A DNA stretch of 5,929 bases, taken from an uncultured Treponema sp. Its GTDB lineage: Bacteria > Spirochaetota > Spirochaetia > Treponematales > Treponemataceae. The DNA is taken from NCBI GenBank assembly GCA_905236315.1, contig CAJOPO010000209.1:1-5929 (forward strand). The letters are read 5' to 3'. A program made the position numbers and the translations under genes. Position 1 is the first letter of the stretch, and each line of letters starts with the position of its first letter. Under the pieces are notes generated by a model. It was given only the letters and a program-made list of their open reading frames with translations, had not been told where the DNA came from and made no database searches. Below, one piece after another: positions 5,924 to 5,929 of the stretch.

Positions 5924-5929
5924 GTGTAA

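Noticed and set aside
5823..5929. An upstream helix-turn-helix that would make the LacI-like protein a repressor.
   Set aside because: An in-frame TAA lies at 5837-5835, overlapping a strong ribosome-binding site, and the remaining upstream DNA holds a palindromic element rather than coding sequence.

Overview
The window is about 5.9 kb of AT-rich bacterial DNA. It carries five convincing protein-coding genes: four on the plus strand, and one large gene converging on them from the minus strand. The organism is probably a host-associated spirochaete of the Treponema type. This is an inference from three things: low G+C, the gene style, and a cytoplasmic protein joining a LacI-like sugar-binding domain to a GGDEF domain, an architecture I associate with treponemes. 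Nothing seen here fixes the genus.

Positions 1-187 are non-coding. They hold a run of palindromes (15-40), a perfect 16-bp inverted repeat (42-84), and an AT-rich stretch with one good sigma-70-type promoter (TTGAAA, 17-base spacer, TAGAAT at 151-179) and a weaker one just upstream. From 188 to 3686 four genes lie head to tail with at most 25 bases between them: an unrecognised 180-residue protein, then proA, proB and proC. Together ProB (glutamate 5-kinase), ProA (gamma-glutamyl phosphate reductase) and ProC (pyrroline-5-carboxylate reductase) make the complete route from glutamate to proline. proA precedes proB, the reverse of the common proBA order, and the two overlap by four bases (ATGA). 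ProB is the short form without a PUA domain.

A 33-base convergent spacer (3687-3719) with two overlapping small hairpins separates proC from the minus-strand gene (3720-5822). That gene encodes a 700-residue protein: a LacI/GalR-type periplasmic-binding-protein fold without a DNA-binding domain, a central region that may be GAF-like, a short helical linker, and a C-terminal GGDEF domain with intact catalytic and inhibitory-site motifs. It is predicted to be a soluble diguanylate cyclase controlled by a small ligand. Beyond its start the window ends with a palindromic element (5876-5923) that looks like a REP-type dispersed repeat.

The proline operon and the cyclase gene are adjacent but divergent in function and transcribed towards each other; nothing in the sequence ties them together. 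The most unusual points are the probable leaderless start of the first gene, its unknown role at the head of a proline operon, the ligand-binding cyclase with its glutamate-rich insertion, and the palindromic repeats at both edges of the window. I see no clear novel multi-gene system here.
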